Both the position numbers and the translations under genes were made by a program. DNA of 28,043 nucleotides from UBA8190 sp003453695. GTDB taxonomy: Bacteria > Actinomycetota > Acidimicrobiia > Acidimicrobiales > UBA8190. Position 1 is the stretch's first letter; each line of letters opens with the position of its first letter. The notes under the pieces are model-generated. The model had not been told where the DNA came from. It ran no database searches and saw only the letters and a program-made list of their open reading frames with translations. The stretch lies in NCBI GenBank assembly GCA_036796975.1, contig DAIRBY010000034.1, positions 1 through 28,043 of the forward strand. Reading direction: 5' to 3'. Shown here piece after piece: positions 20,748 to 28,043 of the stretch.

Positions 20748-21542
20748 GTGCCGGCCGATCCCGACGACGAGGTGCTCTACAGCGCTGCCGCCGGAGTGGC
20801 TCGGGTCACCATCAACCGGCCCGAGCGCCGCAACGCCATGTCCTGGGGCGTGATCCGCGGCCTGCGCCGGGCCGTGGCCCGGGTGGCCGGCGACCCGGAT
20901 GTCCGCGTGATGGTGCTCACGGGAGCGGGGGACAAGGCCTTCAGCGCCGGCGCCGACCTCGGGGGGATGGCCGACCACGAGCCGGGGTTCGCCGCCATCC
21001 ACGACGCCCGGGGCGAGCTCGCCGGGTTGTTCGACGACATGTGGACCATGGGCAAGCCGACGCTGGCCCGGGTCCAGGGCTGGGCCATGGCGGGCGGGCT
21101 CGGCCTGGCGCTGGCCTGCGACCTGGTGGTGGCTTCGGACCGGGCCCGCTTCGGTGCCCCCGAGATCGACGTGGGGCTGTGGCCCTACATGGTCACCGTT
21201 CCCCTCATGCGGTCGATGCCCCCCAAGAAGGCGCTCGAGCTCATGCTCACCGGGCGGGTGGTGGATGCCGTCGAGGCTGACCGCCTCGGCTTCGTGACCA
21301 GGGTCGTCCCCCACGACGAGCTCGACGGTGCCGTGGACGAGCTGGCCACCACGCTGGCCGCCAAGTCACCGGCGGCCATGAGGCTCGGCCGGAGCGCGTT
21401 CTACGCTGTCTGGGACATGACGGCGGCCGAGGCGCTGCCGTACCTGCACGCCATGCTGACCGTCACCGCCAACACCGAGGACGCTGCCGAGGGCATCGCC
21501 GCCTTCATGGACAAGCGCCCGCCCCGCTGGACGGGCCGGTGA
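20748..21542 (+). CDS. Enoyl-CoA hydratase/isomerase family protein
   Basis: 264-aa crotonase-superfamily protein that binds acyl-CoA. The oxyanion-hole segments are FSAGADLGGM (65-74) and GWAMAGGLGLALACD (111-125). Of the two catalytic glutamates of true hydratases, the second is present (E139 in GAPEIDVGLWP), but the first (ECH Glu144) is Gly119, so classical hydration is doubtful. An isomerase, a hydrolase or another crotonase reaction is possible. The end AFMDKRPPRWTGR is typical of enoyl-CoA-hydratase-annotated actinobacterial proteins. The start is the GTG at 20748, with a TATCGT -10 at 6 nt; there is no ribosome binding site. It diverges from the glycosyltransferase. Confidence 0.87.
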   Translation: MPADPDDEVLYSAAAGVARVTINRPERRNAMSWGVIRGLRRAVARVAGDPDVRVMVLTGAGDKAFSAGADLGGMADHEPGFAAIHDARGELAGLFDDMWTMGKPTLARVQGWAMAGGLGLALACDLVVASDRARFGAPEIDVGLWPYMVTVPLMRSMPPKKALELMLTGRVVDAVEADRLGFVTRVVPHDELDGAVDELATTLAAKSPAAMRLGRSAFYAVWDMTAAEALPYLHAMLTVTANTEDAAEGIAAFMDKRPPRWTGR

Positions 21543-21574
21543 ACGGGCCGACGGCGTAGAGAGCTGGAGCCGAG

Positions 21575-22546
21575 ATGCCGAGACGTGCGCTCATCACCGG
21601 GATCACCGGGCAGGACGGGTCGTACCTGGCCGAGCTGCTCCTGGACAAGGACTACGAGGTGGTGGGGATGGTGCGTCGCTCCTCCACCGTCAACTTCGAG
21701 CGCATCGCCCACATCCAGGACCGCGTGACGCTCGTTCCCGGTGACCTGCTCGACGAGATCTCGCTCATCGGCATCCTGCGCGAGCACCGGCCCGAGGAGG
21801 TGTACAACCTCGCCGCCCAGTCCTTCGTCCAGACGTCGTGGGGCCAGCCCGTCCTCACCGGGGAGACCACCGCCCTCGGCGTCACCCGCCTTCTCGACGC
21901 CATCCGCATCGCCGCCCCCGAGGCGCGCTTCTACCAGGCGTCGTCGTCGGAGATGTTCGGGAAGGTGCACGAGGTGCCGCAGAACGAGCACACGCCCTTC
22001 TATCCCCGCAGTCCGTACGGGGTGGCCAAGGTGTACGGCCACTGGATCACGGTCAACTACCGCGAGAGCTACGGGTTGCACGCCTCGTCGGGGATGTTGT
22101 TCAACCATGAGTCGCCGCGGCGCGGGCTCGAGTTCGTCACGCGCAAGATCAGCCACGGGGTGGCCCGCATCGCCCAGGGACTGCAGGACAAGCTGCTGCT
22201 CGGCAATCTGGACGCCCAGCGCGACTGGGGCTTCGCCGGCGACTACGTGCGTGCCATGTGGCTCATGCTCCAACAGGACGTGGCCAGCGACTTCGTGGTC
22301 GCCACCGGGCAGACCCATTCGGTGCGCGAGCTGTGCGAGGTCGCCTTCTCGCACGTAGGCCTCGACTGGGCCGAGCACGTGGTCGTGGACGAGCGCTACC
22401 TGCGCCCCGCCGAGGTCGACCTGCTGGTTGGCGACGCCGGCCGGGCCCGCGCCGAGCTCGGCTGGGAGCCTCAGGTGGACTTCGGTCACCTGGTCGGGAT
22501 GATGGTCGACGCCGACATGGAGCTGGTTCGCGCCGAAGGGCGCTAG
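21575..22546 (+). CDS. gmd: GDP-mannose 4,6-dehydratase
   Basis: 323-aa short-chain dehydrogenase/reductase of the extended class. It converts GDP-D-mannose to GDP-4-keto-6-deoxy-D-mannose, the precursor of fucose, rhamnose and related deoxysugars. NADP-binding GITGQDGSYL (9-18), the signature ASSSEMFG (122-129; S-S-E catalytic region), and Y148-x3-K152 in SPYGVAKVYGHW are all present. FNHESPRRGLEFVTRKI and GNLDAQRDWGFAGDYV are strongly conserved in GMD. Length fits the compact bacterial forms. GGAG lies 5 nt before the ATG at 21575. It is 32 bp after the enoyl-CoA-hydratase-like gene, likely on the same transcript. With the nearby glycosyltransferase it points to deoxysugar-containing surface glycans. 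Confidence 0.95.
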   Translation: MPRRALITGITGQDGSYLAELLLDKDYEVVGMVRRSSTVNFERIAHIQDRVTLVPGDLLDEISLIGILREHRPEEVYNLAAQSFVQTSWGQPVLTGETTALGVTRLLDAIRIAAPEARFYQASSSEMFGKVHEVPQNEHTPFYPRSPYGVAKVYGHWITVNYRESYGLHASSGMLFNHESPRRGLEFVTRKISHGVARIAQGLQDKLLLGNLDAQRDWGFAGDYVRAMWLMLQQDVASDFVVATGQTHSVRELCEVAFSHVGLDWAEHVVVDERYLRPAEVDLLVGDAGRARAELGWEPQVDFGHLVGMMVDADMELVRAEGR

Positions 22547-22563
22547 CTGGTGGGCAGGTGCTC

Positions 22564-23325
22564 GTGACGACGGCTGCCATCACCGCCGACCCGCTCGGCG
22601 TCCTCGTCGCCTTCGGGGCGGGCATGCTGTCGTTCCTCTCACCGTGTGTGCTCCCGCTCGTCCCCGGATACGTGTCGATGGTGTCGGGGCTCTCCGCCGC
22701 CGAGCTCGACACCGGGGCCAGGCGGACATGGGCGGCGGCCCTGCCGGGAGTGCTCGGGTTCGTGGCCGGCTTCACGGTGGTGTTCACCGCGCTCGGCGCC
22801 GGCGCCTCAGCGGTGGGGCGGGTGCTGCTCGACCATCAGCGCGCCTTCGACATCGGCGCCGGCGTCTTGGTGGTGGTGCTCGGGCTGTTCCTCGCCGGAG
22901 TGGCGTCACCGCTGCTGCTCGCGTCCGAGCGCCGCTTCCACCCCGTGCCGTCGCGCCTGGGACGGTGGGCGCCGCCGGTCATGGGCATGGCCTTCGCCTT
23001 CGGCTGGACGCCGTGCATCGGGCCGGTGCTCGGCGCCGTGCTCGGCCTGGCCGCCGAGCGGGCCACGCTCGGCGGCGGGCTCGTGCTCCTCGTCGCCTAC
23101 TCCCTCGGCCTCGGGGTGCCGTTCCTCGCCACCGGGCTCGCCTTCCACCGCCTCACCGCCCTGGCGGCCCGGGTGCGACGGCGGTTGTGGTTGGTGAACG
23201 TGGTCGCCGGCGCCGCGCTGGTCGTCTTCGGCGTGCTGCTCGTGACCGACCAGCTCCACGTGGTGTCCTCGGCGGCCGCCGACGTGCTGCGGGCGGTGGG
23301 GCTGGGCCGTTTGACGGTGAGCTGA
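22564..23325 (+). CDS. ccdA: Cytochrome c biogenesis protein CcdA
   Basis: 253-aa thiol-disulfide transporter that carries reducing equivalents from cytosolic thioredoxin across the membrane, keeping apocytochrome c cysteines reduced for heme attachment. Six hydrophobic segments are predicted. The two redox cysteines are C28 in LSFLSPCVLPLVPGY and C151 in FGWTPCIGPVL, both in the Pro-Cys contexts of the family. I use the GTG at 22564, with GGCAGG 5 nt upstream; a GTG at 22558 is also in frame. It lies 17 bp after gmd and 77 bp before ccmA, and its function links it to the ccm cluster that follows. No thioredoxin-like partner (CcmG/ResA) is seen in the window. Confidence 0.93.
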   Translation: MTTAAITADPLGVLVAFGAGMLSFLSPCVLPLVPGYVSMVSGLSAAELDTGARRTWAAALPGVLGFVAGFTVVFTALGAGASAVGRVLLDHQRAFDIGAGVLVVVLGLFLAGVASPLLLASERRFHPVPSRLGRWAPPVMGMAFAFGWTPCIGPVLGAVLGLAAERATLGGGLVLLVAYSLGLGVPFLATGLAFHRLTALAARVRRRLWLVNVVAGAALVVFGVLLVTDQLHVVSSAAADVLRAVGLGRLTVS

Positions 23326-23402
23326 GGGGCCCGGTGGCACCGGCCCTGGCCCGGGCCGCTTGGTGCCGGGCACCGGGGCCCTCGTAGCATGACCTGCCGT
23401 CC

Positions 23403-24092
23403 ATGGACCCCGCAGTGCTCCTCCGTGCCGCCGTCGCCACCCCCGGACGCTTCCCGGCACTCGCCGGCGTCGACCTGGAGGTCTCCGACGGCGAGGTCGT
23501 CGTGCTCGACGGCGCCAACGGGGCGGGCAAGACCAGCGTGCTGCGGGTGTGCGCCGGGCTGCTGGCCCTGAGCGGCGGTGAGGGGCGGGTCCTCGGCCAC
23601 GACCTCGACGGCGGCGCCACCGCGGTGCGCCGTTCGGTGGGGCTCCTCGGGCACGCCCCCGCCCTCTACGACGAGCTCACCGTGACCGAGAACGTGCGGT
23701 TCGCGCTGCGCGCCTGCGGTGCGGGGCTGAAGAAGATGGACGAGACCCTGTCCCGTCTCGGGCTCGGCGGCCGACTGTCGCGGACCCCGGCGGGGCGGCT
23801 GTCGGCGGGACAGCGCCGGCGCGTCGCCCTGGCCGTCGTGGCGGCGCGCACCCCGCGCCTGTGGTTGTTGGACGAGCCGCACGCCGGGCTCGACGCCGAG
23901 GCCCGCCGGCTGCTCGGGGAGCTGCTGGGCGATGCGCTGGCCGCGGGCGCCAGCGCCCTGGTCGCCTCGCACGAGCCCGGGGAGGTCGTGCCACTGGCGG
24001 ACCGCATCGTCACCATGGCGGGAGGCCGTGCCGTCTCGAGCCGGCGCGGCGCGCGCCGGCGCCGGTCAGCGGGGACGATCCATGTGGCGTGA
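23403..24092 (+). CDS. ccmA: Heme ABC exporter ATP-binding protein CcmA
   Basis: 229-aa ATPase of the CcmABCD complex, which releases heme-loaded CcmE. Walker A is GANGAGKTS (37-45), the signature is LSAGQRRRVALA, Walker B is LWLLDEPHAGLD, and the H-loop is ASHEPGE. The start is MDPAVLLRAAV; a -10-like TAGCAT at about 12 nt upstream suggests a very short leader. The C terminus has an extra Arg-rich tail (RRGARRRR) that runs across the ccmB start. The gene overlaps ccmB by 11 bp. It is the first gene of ccmABCDEF. Confidence 0.92.
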   Translation: MDPAVLLRAAVATPGRFPALAGVDLEVSDGEVVVLDGANGAGKTSVLRVCAGLLALSGGEGRVLGHDLDGGATAVRRSVGLLGHAPALYDELTVTENVRFALRACGAGLKKMDETLSRLGLGGRLSRTPAGRLSAGQRRRVALAVVAARTPRLWLLDEPHAGLDAEARRLLGELLGDALAAGASALVASHEPGEVVPLADRIVTMAGGRAVSSRRGARRRRSAGTIHVA

Positions 24093-24753
24093 CGCCGTGC
24101 TGGTGGCGGGGAAGGACCTGCGCATCGAGCTGCGCTCGCGGGTCGTCGTCAACCAGGTGGCACCCTTCGCCCTGCTCGTGCTCCTGTTGTTCGCCTTCGC
24201 CCTGGGACCTGATCGGGGCGCACTGGCGCGTGGCGCCCCCGGGATGTTCTGGCTGGCCGTCCTGTTCGCCGGGGTGCTCGCCGTGCAGCGCAGCGTCGCC
24301 GTGGAGGCCGGCGAGGGGACGCGCGACGGGTTGCGGTTGTCGGGCCTCGACCCGGCCGGGGTGTTCCTGGGAAAGGTCGCCGCCGTCGCCGTGGAATTGG
24401 TCCTGCTGGAGGCCGTCCTCACCGCCGGGGTGGTCGTCCTGTTCGGTTCGGCCGTGCACTCGCCCTTGGTGCTCGTGGGGGCGTCGCTCCTCGGCACGGC
24501 GGGACTGGCCGCCGTCGGCGTGCTGTACGGGTCGTTGTCGGCAGGCCTGCGTGTGCGCGAGACGCTCCTTCCCCTGCTGCTGCTCCCGGTGGCGGCGCCG
24601 GTGCTCCTGGCCGGCACACGCGCCTGGCAGCTGGCGCTGGGCACGGCACCGAAGGGCGCCGGCGACCCGTGGATGGGCCTGCTCGTCGTCTTCGCCGCCG
24701 TCTATCTGGCCCTCGGCGTCGTCATGTACGGCACCCTGCAGGAGGCGTGGTGA
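24082..24753 (+). CDS. ccmB: Heme exporter permease CcmB
   Basis: 223-aa membrane subunit partnering CcmA. It begins MWRDAVLVAGKDLRIELRSR, the usual CcmB start, with six hydrophobic segments following. RVRETLLPLLLLPVAAPVLLAG is the conserved family segment. GGGGA lies 6 nt before the ATG at 24082, inside the ccmA coding region (11-bp overlap). It ends in a GTGA overlap with ccmC, so translation of ccmA-B-C is tightly coupled. Confidence 0.92.
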   Translation: MWRDAVLVAGKDLRIELRSRVVVNQVAPFALLVLLLFAFALGPDRGALARGAPGMFWLAVLFAGVLAVQRSVAVEAGEGTRDGLRLSGLDPAGVFLGKVAAVAVELVLLEAVLTAGVVVLFGSAVHSPLVLVGASLLGTAGLAAVGVLYGSLSAGLRVRETLLPLLLLPVAAPVLLAGTRAWQLALGTAPKGAGDPWMGLLVVFAAVYLALGVVMYGTLQEAW

Positions 24754-25553
24754 GCGCCGCGCTCTCCTGGGGGCGCCGGCCGGTGGCGGTGGTCCGCGCC
24801 GTCGGTGTCGCCGGGGTGGTCGGCACGGCCGTCACGGTCTGGCTCGGGCTGTGGGTCACGCCTCCGGACAAGGTCCAGGGCGACCTGGTCCGCCTCGTCT
24901 ACCTGCACCCGCCGATCGCCTGGGTGGCGCTGTACCTCGCCTTCGGCACCGCGGCGCTGTCGAGCGTGCTGTGGCTGTGGCCGCGCACCCGCAGCACGTT
25001 CTGGGACCGCCTGGCGGTGTCGGCCATGGAGGTCGGCGTGGTCTTCACGGCGCTCACGCTTCTCACCGGCACGCTGTGGGGACGGCCGACGTGGGGGGTG
25101 TGGTGGGCGTGGGACGCCCGTCTCACCTCCACGGCGCTCCTGCTCGTGCTGCAGCTCGGCTATCTGGCCCTGCGCCGCGTCCCCACCGACGACGGCGCCC
25201 GCGCCAGGCGCTCGGCCATCGTGGCGGTGGTCACCGCCGTCGACGTGCCCATCGTGCACTTCTCGGTCAACTGGTGGCACACCCTGCACCAGGACGCCAC
25301 CGTGCTCAACGCCGACCTGTCGCCCACCATCCACGGGTCGATGGCGTGGACGCTGCTCCTCGGTTTCGTGTCGGTCACCCTCGTGTTCCTGTGGCTGTTG
25401 GTGGAGCGCTACCGCATCGAGGTGCTCTCCCACGCCGCCGCCGAGACGACCTTCACCGCCGCCCTCGCCGAGCGGTGGGCGGAGGGTGGGGGCGATGGCG
25501 GCCAGCCGTTGGTGTCCTCCGAGGCCGGCGCCCGCCAGCCGGTGCGGTCGTGA
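24750..25553 (+). CDS. ccmC: Heme-binding protein CcmC (WWD domain)
   Basis: 267-aa six-helix membrane protein that binds heme at the outer face and loads it on CcmE. The Trp-rich WWD signature is GVWWAWDARLTS (117-128). The heme-ligand histidines are H53 in YLHPPIAWVA and H180 in NWWHTLHQ, corresponding to E. coli H60 and H184. The start GTG at 24750 overlaps the ccmB stop (GTGA) and has GGAGG 4 nt upstream. The C-terminal ~35 residues are a hydrophilic extension rich in Gly and Ala. The gene ends in another GTGA that opens a 15-codon frame leading to ccmD. Confidence 0.95.
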   Translation: MSAALSWGRRPVAVVRAVGVAGVVGTAVTVWLGLWVTPPDKVQGDLVRLVYLHPPIAWVALYLAFGTAALSSVLWLWPRTRSTFWDRLAVSAMEVGVVFTALTLLTGTLWGRPTWGVWWAWDARLTSTALLLVLQLGYLALRRVPTDDGARARRSAIVAVVTAVDVPIVHFSVNWWHTLHQDATVLNADLSPTIHGSMAWTLLLGFVSVTLVFLWLLVERYRIEVLSHAAAETTFTAALAERWAEGGGDGGQPLVSSEAGARQPVRS

Positions 25554-25597
25554 CGCCGGCCGGCCCCGGGCCGAAAGCGGCGAGGCCGGGCTCGTGA
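25550..25597 (+). CDS. 15-codon bridging ORF between ccmC and ccmD
   Basis: GTG at 25550 overlaps the ccmC stop (GTGA), runs 15 codons and stops at TGA 25595-25597, which overlaps the GTG start of ccmD at 25594 (again GTGA). The peptide (VTPAGPGPKAARPGS) has no recognisable feature. It may simply hand ribosomes across the 40-bp gap by termination-reinitiation, or be chance. Confidence 0.3.
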   Translation: MTPAGPGPKAARPGS

Positions 25598-25743
25598 GCT
25601 ACATCGCCGCCGGTTACGCGGCGGCGCTCAGCGTGTTGTTCGCCTACGGCGTGGTGTTGACGACCCGGCGTCGCCGGCTCGAGCGCGCCGTGTCGAGCGC
25701 GGGGGAGGACAGCGGGGCCCAGACCCGAGCGGCGGCCAGGTGA
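25594..25743 (+). CDS. ccmD: CcmD-like small membrane protein
   Basis: 49-aa protein with one membrane helix (about residues 4-23, YIAAGYAAALSVLFAYGVVL) followed by a basic TTRRRRLERAV stretch and a polar tail. Size, topology and position between ccmC and ccmE match CcmD, which stabilises the CcmABC-CcmE complex; sequence conservation in this family is low, so the call rests mainly on context. The GTG at 25594 overlaps the stop of the 15-codon frame upstream, and the stop at 25741-25743 overlaps the ccmE GTG. Confidence 0.75.
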   Translation: MSYIAAGYAAALSVLFAYGVVLTTRRRRLERAVSSAGEDSGAQTRAAAR

Positions 25744-26234
25744 CCGAGGCCGTCACCGGGCCCGCCCCTGGCTCGGACGTCCACTCGCCGCCCGCCGACG
25801 GTGCACCTCGCACCGGGCGCGGGCGCCGACGCGTCCGCTATGTCGTCGTCGCCTTGGTGTTCGCCGGGGCGCTGTCGTTCCTCGTGAGCAAGGTGGGCGG
25901 GTCCCTCGACTACTTCGACACCGTCGACCAGGCCGTCGCCCACCGAGCCAGCCTGGGCGGCCAGACGCTGCGCCTCGAAGGGCTGGTCGTGCCCGGCACC
26001 GTGCAGCGCACGGCCTTGGGCGTCGACTTCGTGGCCGCCGGGACCAAACACCGCGTGGCCGTCGAGAACACCGGCAACCCGCCGCAGCTCTTCCAGCCCG
26101 ACGTCCCGGTGGTGGTGGTCGGCCACTTCTCGGGCGACGTCTTCGTCTCCGACCAGATCATCGTCGACCACAGCGCCAACTACATCGAGCAGCATCCCAA
26201 CCGGGTCAAGGCCCCGAACGGATCGGTGCGGTGA
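25740..26234 (+). CDS. ccmE: Heme chaperone CcmE
   Basis: 164-aa membrane-anchored periplasmic-side heme chaperone. After a polar N terminus and basic RGRRRVR, one hydrophobic anchor spans about 34-50; the OB-fold domain follows (LRLEGLVVPGTVQ, VGHFSGDVFVSDQIIVDH). H144 in HSANY, with Y148 four residues later, is the histidine that covalently binds heme (the H-x3-Y form, as in E. coli; some prokaryotes have Cys instead). The start GTG at 25740 overlaps the ccmD stop (GTGA), and the stop overlaps the ccmF GTG (GTGA). The N-terminal cytosolic part is longer than in proteobacterial CcmE. Confidence 0.93.
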   Translation: MTEAVTGPAPGSDVHSPPADGAPRTGRGRRRVRYVVVALVFAGALSFLVSKVGGSLDYFDTVDQAVAHRASLGGQTLRLEGLVVPGTVQRTALGVDFVAAGTKHRVAVENTGNPPQLFQPDVPVVVVGHFSGDVFVSDQIIVDHSANYIEQHPNRVKAPNGSVR

Positions 26235-28043
26235 ACGCCGCCCTCGGTCACGCCGGCGTGCTCTTGAGCTTGGTGTCCGCCGCAGTGGGCATCGCCGTGC
26301 TCGGCACCGGCCTGTCGGGACGGCGCCCCGCCCTCGTGCGAGCGGGGCGGATCTACGGCGTGCTCGTGCTGGTGGGCGCCCTGGTGGCGGTGGCGGCCAT
26401 GGAGCACGCCTTCGTCACCCACGACTTCTCGCTCGCCTTCGTGGCCGACAACAACAGCCGCTCGACCCCGCTTCTCTACACGGTGACGGGCATGTGGTCG
26501 GCGCTGGCCGGCTCCATCCTCCTGTGGGGGGTGATCCTGGCCGGGTACATCGGCACGGTGGTGTGGCGGTTCCGCCACCGCGCCGAGGATCCCCTCGTGG
26601 GGTGGGCGCTGCTGGTCACCTACGCGGTGGCGCTGTTCTTCTTCGGGCTCATGGCCGGCCCGTCGGACCCCTTCCAGACGGTGGCCGGGGGAGCGCCTGC
26701 CAACGGCCTCGGTCCCAACGTCCTGCTCCAGGACAACCCGCTCGTGGCCATCCACCCGCCACTGCTCTATCTGGGCTTCGTCGGCTTCACCATCCCCTTC
26801 GCCTTCGCCCTGGCCTCGCTCGTCACCGGGCGCCTCGACGAGGACTGGCAGCTGGCCACGCGGCGCTGGACCCTCGCAGCCTGGGCCTTCCTCACCATCG
26901 GAATCCTCCTCGGGGCCTGGTGGTCCTACCAGGTCCTCGGCTGGGGCGGGTTCTGGGCGTGGGACCCCGTCGAGAACGCCGCCATCCTCCCCTGGCTGTG
27001 CGCCACCGCCTACCTGCACTCGGCGCTGGTGCAGGAACGGCGCGGCCTGCTGCGCGTGTGGAACCTGTCACTGGTCACGGCCACCTTCTCCCTCACCATC
27101 CTCGGCACCTTCCTCACCCGTTCCGGCGTGGTCGAGTCGGTGCACGCCTTCAGTGAGTCCGACATCGGGCCGCTGCTGCTCGCCTTCTTCGGGGTGGTGC
27201 TCGTCGCCGGGGTGGGGCTCATCGCCTGGCGGGGCGACCGCCTGCGGTCCCCGGGCGGGATCGACGCCACGGTGAGCAGAGAGGGCGCCTTCCTGCTCAA
27301 CAACCTGCTCTTCGCCGCCTTCGCCTTCATCGTGCTCCTCGGCACCGTCTTCCCGCTGCTGTACGAGTCCTTCGCCGGCCAGCAGGTGACGGTGGGTGCG
27401 CCGTACTTCGACGCCATGACGCTGCCCATCGCCCTGGCGCTGCTGCTGCTCATGGCCGTGGGTCCCGTGCTGCCGTGGCGCAAGTCGGACGCCACCACCA
27501 TGGCCAGGCGCCTCGTCGTCCCGGCCTGGGCGGGCACCGCCGTCGTGGCGGGCGCCGTGGCGGCCGGGGTACGGGGCCTCGGGGTGCTGGCCGCCTACGG
27601 GCTGGCCGGGTTCGCCTTCAGCGCCAACCTCCGCCAACTGGTGCTGGCCATGGGGGCGGCGCGACGCCACGGCAGCCGGCGCTGGCGCGGGCTGGTGGGC
27701 CGGGCCAACGGCGGCATGGTCGTCCATCTCGGGGTCGTGGTGATCGCCGTGGCGCTCGCCTCGGCGGTGTCGTTCGCCCATCGCGCCCAGCTGACGTTGC
27801 GACCGGGGACGAGCGCCGTCGTCGACGGCCAGCGCATCACGTACCTGTCGCTGGCCGAGGTGCGGGGCGGGGCCAGCTCCGCCACCCAGGCGCTCGTGCT
27901 CGTGAACGGTCACGGGCCGCTGCGCCCCGCCATTAGCCGCTTCGGCGCCGGCACCCAGGCGGTGGGCACGCCGGCCATCGCCTCGTCACCGCTCCGGGAC
28001 GTCTACCTGACCATCGACTCGTTGCCCGCCGCCTCGAACGGGG
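26231..28043 (+). CDS. ccmF: Cytochrome c heme lyase subunit CcmF (partial, runs off the right edge)
   Basis: At least 604 codons of the large membrane protein that takes heme from CcmE and attaches it to apocytochrome c. Many hydrophobic segments are present. The WWD-type signature is GWGGFWAWDPVENAA, with IHPPLLYLGFVG and YLHSALVQERRG carrying conserved histidines, and LTRSGVVESVHAF following, all typical of CcmF. The GTG at 26231 overlaps the ccmE stop (GTGA). The frame is open to the last base; full CcmF is usually 640-700 aa, so only the C terminus is missing. CcmG, CcmH and CcmI genes would be expected to the right. Confidence 0.95.
   Translation, partial: MNAALGHAGVLLSLVSAAVGIAVLGTGLSGRRPALVRAGRIYGVLVLVGALVAVAAMEHAFVTHDFSLAFVADNNSRSTPLLYTVTGMWSALAGSILLWGVILAGYIGTVVWRFRHRAEDPLVGWALLVTYAVALFFFGLMAGPSDPFQTVAGGAPANGLGPNVLLQDNPLVAIHPPLLYLGFVGFTIPFAFALASLVTGRLDEDWQLATRRWTLAAWAFLTIGILLGAWWSYQVLGWGGFWAWDPVENAAILPWLCATAYLHSALVQERRGLLRVWNLSLVTATFSLTILGTFLTRSGVVESVHAFSESDIGPLLLAFFGVVLVAGVGLIAWRGDRLRSPGGIDATVSREGAFLLNNLLFAAFAFIVLLGTVFPLLYESFAGQQVTVGAPYFDAMTLPIALALLLLMAVGPVLPWRKSDATTMARRLVVPAWAGTAVVAGAVAAGVRGLGVLAAYGLAGFAFSANLRQLVLAMGAARRHGSRRWRGLVGRANGGMVVHLGVVVIAVALASAVSFAHRAQLTLRPGTSAVVDGQRITYLSLAEVRGGASSATQALVLVNGHGPLRPAISRFGAGTQAVGTPAIASSPLRDVYLTIDSLPAASNG

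Noticed and set aside
1..28043. CRISPR arrays, insertion sequences, tRNA or rRNA genes, attachment sites
   Set aside because: No regularly spaced repeats, transposase-like proteins, cloverleaf-like segments or rRNA-like stretches were seen on reading both strands.

Overview
The window is about 28 kb of high-GC DNA from an actinobacterium, most likely an uncultured member of the Acidimicrobiia. This placement is inferred from the gene families, not from a marker gene. Supporting families are a deazaflavin-dependent nitroreductase-like remnant, an SCO6745-like remnant, DUF4395 and DUF1906-like proteins, membrane-bound class III cyclases and TetR regulators. A ccmABCDEF (System I) cytochrome c maturation cluster sits beside ccdA. 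GTG starts, GTGA/ATGA overlaps and leaderless start codons are common. No tRNA, rRNA, CRISPR array or insertion sequence was seen.

Left part (1-6050): an Hsp20 chaperone under a near-perfect CIRCE operator, coupled to an unknown protein; a secreted DUF1906/GH25-like protein; a START-like (SRPBCC) protein and a hotdog thioesterase; two decaying genes (SCO6745-like and nitroreductase-like) either side of a small protein with two tandem helix-turn-helix repeats; and an operon of a mercury-type MerR regulator, an unrecognised cysteine-containing membrane protein and a YciI-like protein.

Middle part (6190-16900): a VOC protein, a soluble epoxide hydrolase, and a class III nucleotide cyclase fused to an alpha/beta-hydrolase domain that has lost its nucleophile. 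These are followed by a HiPIP-like four-cysteine miniprotein, a six-TM HAMP adenylate cyclase, an unusual truncated hemoglobin, a secreted lysyl-oxidase-like copper enzyme, a second VOC protein, a DrrAB-type ABC exporter divergent from its TetR regulator across an 18-bp perfect palindrome, and a DUF2269 membrane protein.

Right part (16931-28043): a helix-turn-helix/Clp_N fusion protein and a low-molecular-weight phosphatase diverge from a 107-bp spacer holding two matching 19-bp inverted repeats. Then come a DUF4395 protein, a second TetR, a GT4-like glycosyltransferase divergent from an enoyl-CoA-hydratase homologue, GDP-mannose 4,6-dehydratase, CcdA, and ccmA-B-C-D-E-F. CcmF runs off the right edge. 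The ccd/ccm block would reduce apocytochrome thiols and attach heme outside the membrane.

The best candidates for something undescribed are the HTH-Clp_N regulator with its twin operators and divergent phosphatase; the Hg-type MerR operon that lacks merA or merT; and the widespread coincidence of -10 hexamers 6-8 nt before start codons, which indicates leaderless transcription and fixes many starts.
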